Shown here piece by piece: positions 62,695-64,000 of a stretch of 64,000 bases of DNA; position 1 is the first letter of the stretch, and every line of letters begins with the position of its first letter. A program made the translations under genes and the position numbers. The DNA is from Actinomycetota bacterium (GTDB taxonomy: Bacteria > Actinomycetota > Acidimicrobiia > Acidimicrobiales > Ilumatobacteraceae), in assembly GCA_016871395.1 (NCBI GenBank), contig VFYV01000004.1, positions 1 to 64,000 of the forward strand, read 5' to 3'. The notes beneath the pieces were generated by a model. That model did not search any database. It was not told the DNA's origin and saw nothing but the letters and a program-made list of their open reading frames with translations.

Positions 62695-64000
62695 ATGCTG
62701 CAGCAACAGCGTGACTACGTGCTCCGCACCGTCGAGGAACGCGGCGTCCGACTGATTCGCCTGTGGTTCACCGATGTTCTGGGCAACCTGAAGAGCTTCG
62801 CCATCAGCCCGGCCGAACTGGAGAACGCCCTCGAGGACGGCATGAGTTTCGACGGTTCATCGATCGATGGTTTCTCGCGCGTACAGGAGAGCGACGTGCT
62901 GGCCATCCCCGACGCCAACACCTTCGTCATGTTGCCCTGGGCCGACGGAGCCGCGCCCGAGGCTCGAGTGTTCTGCGACATCCACAATCTGGACGGCTCG
63001 CCGTTCAGCGGTGACCCGCGTCAGGTGCTGCGTCGCAACCTCGACAAGGCCCGCGCCCGCGGACTCGACTTCCTCATCGCACCCGACATCGAGTTCTTCT
63101 ACTTCGCGCCACCCGAGGACGGTCAGCCCCCTCGCCCACTCGATGAGGCATCCTTCTTCGATCTCACCACCACCGACGTGACCGGGAATCTGCGCAAGGA
63201 GACCATCCGCACGCTCGAAACCATGAGCATCCCTGTCGAGTACTCCTTCCACGAGGACGCTCCGTCACAACACGAGATCGACCTACGCCACACAGATGCG
63301 TTGAACATGGCCGACAGCGTCATGACCTTCCGCTTGGCCGTAAGGGAGGTGGCTGCGGCTCAAGGAGTACACGCCACGTTCATGCCCAAGCCCCTCGAAG
63401 GCGTTCAAGGCAGCGGCATGCACCTGCACCTGTCGTTGTTCAACAACAATGGTACCGACGACGCCAGCAGTAACGCGTTCTATTCGGCTGACGACGCCTA
63501 CAACCTGTCCGACACCGCCAAGAAGTTCATGGCCGGTCTGCTGTTCCACGCCAGCGAGATCACGGCCATCACCAACCAGACGGTGAACAGCTACAAGCGC
63601 TTGGTGCCCGGCTTCGAGGCGCCGGTCCACGTGTCTTGGGCTCGCAACAACCGTAGCGGCCTCATACGCGTTCCCGTCCCCAAGCGCGCGAACCCATCGG
63701 CGACCCGCATCGAGTATCGCTCGCCGGACCCGGCCTGCAATCCGTACCTGGCCTTCTCGGTCATCCTCGCCGCCGGTCTTCGCGGCGTCGAGCAGAATTA
63801 CGAACTTCCCGCCGAGGCCGATGCCAATCTGTTCGAGATGGGTGACGCCGCACTGCACAAATTGGGGATCGAGCAATTGCCGCAGTCATTGTCCGAGGCG
63901 TTGAGGGTCATGGAGTCGTCGTCGCTCGTGCACGAGGCCCTGGGCGAGCACATCTTCGAATGGTTTCTTCGTAACAAGAGATCCGAATGGCGTGGCTACA
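62695..64000 (+). CDS. glnA2: Glutamine synthetase type I, GlnA2-like (cut by window end)
   Basis: 435 complete residues are visible and only the last few codons seem to be missing. RLWFTDVLGNLKSFAISPAE, FDGSSIDGFSRVQESD, FMPKPLEGVQGSGMHLHLS and NSYKRLVPGFEAP are close to mycobacterial GlnA2. The region of the adenylylated tyrosine (NLYDLP in GlnA1) reads ADANLFEM, so this control is probably absent. Some GlnA2/GlnA3 proteins glutamylate polyamines instead of making glutamine. ATG 62695 is chosen because GAGGGG lies 6 bases upstream; ATG 62689 is in the same frame. Confidence 0.93.
   Translation, partial: MLQQQRDYVLRTVEERGVRLIRLWFTDVLGNLKSFAISPAELENALEDGMSFDGSSIDGFSRVQESDVLAIPDANTFVMLPWADGAAPEARVFCDIHNLDGSPFSGDPRQVLRRNLDKARARGLDFLIAPDIEFFYFAPPEDGQPPRPLDEASFFDLTTTDVTGNLRKETIRTLETMSIPVEYSFHEDAPSQHEIDLRHTDALNMADSVMTFRLAVREVAAAQGVHATFMPKPLEGVQGSGMHLHLSLFNNNGTDDASSNAFYSADDAYNLSDTAKKFMAGLLFHASEITAITNQTVNSYKRLVPGFEAPVHVSWARNNRSGLIRVPVPKRANPSATRIEYRSPDPACNPYLAFSVILAAGLRGVEQNYELPAEADANLFEMGDAALHKLGIEQLPQSLSEALRVMESSSLVHEALGEHIFEWFLRNKRSEWRGY

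Overview
The window reads as chromosomal DNA from a high-GC actinobacterium, most likely of the class Acidimicrobiia. This is inferred from gene content: mycothiol synthesis (mshA), a rex-hem operon, a menaquinone-saturating reductase of the MenJ type, an RsiG-like anti-sigma factor, and paired GSII and GlnA2-type glutamine synthetases. No phage, insertion sequence, CRISPR array or rRNA was seen. Almost every base is in genes, many of them overlapping by 1 to 4 bases.

Layout. Bases 1-1122 hold the start of EF-Tu (tuf) and tRNA-Met, tRNA-Thr and tRNA-Tyr, with an acetyltransferase between them. Then come yajQ and acetyl-CoA synthetase. Bases 3731-17059, read leftwards, are a first complex I operon with 11 subunits (nuoABCDHIJKLMN, no nuoEFG). 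It continues into an NDUFAF7/MidA-type methyltransferase and an ABC exporter. Bases 17157-20651 hold a glutamine amidotransferase, threonine ammonia-lyase, a C26 peptidase and a RecB-like nuclease. Bases 20706-40930 are one apparent 21-gene operon, also read leftwards: a small membrane protein, a 2[4Fe-4S] ferredoxin, a b6-type cytochrome b, subunit IV, a Rieske protein, a diheme cytochrome c, an unknown membrane protein, and a complete 14-subunit complex I (nuoA to nuoN). A membrane-anchored cytochrome c and a MenJ-like reductase follow to the right.

Bases 44128-50132 form rex-hemA-hemC-hemD-hemB-hemL, reading leftwards, with a Rex-type operator just before rex. The rest holds an acyl-CoA ligase, a SAM hydrolase-family gene behind a structured leader, proC, a YbjN-like gene with mshA, an rsiG-like gene with a MoaD/ThiS-type gene, a phosphoglycerate mutase-family enzyme, a YgjP-like metallopeptidase, an MFS transporter, nadE, and glutamine synthetases GSII and GSI (the last cut by the window end).

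How it fits together: the region is a respiratory core. Two complex I types feed menaquinone, a b6-like complex passes electrons to cytochrome c, MenJ probably tunes the quinone, the hem genes supply haem under Rex redox control, and NadE makes NAD. The points most worth a second look are the riboswitch-like leader of the SAM hydrolase gene, the pairing of the MidA gene with the only NuoD copy that keeps the arginine methylated in mitochondria, a repeated IPEHLLKR motif in electron-transfer proteins, and a two-motif RsiG homologue.
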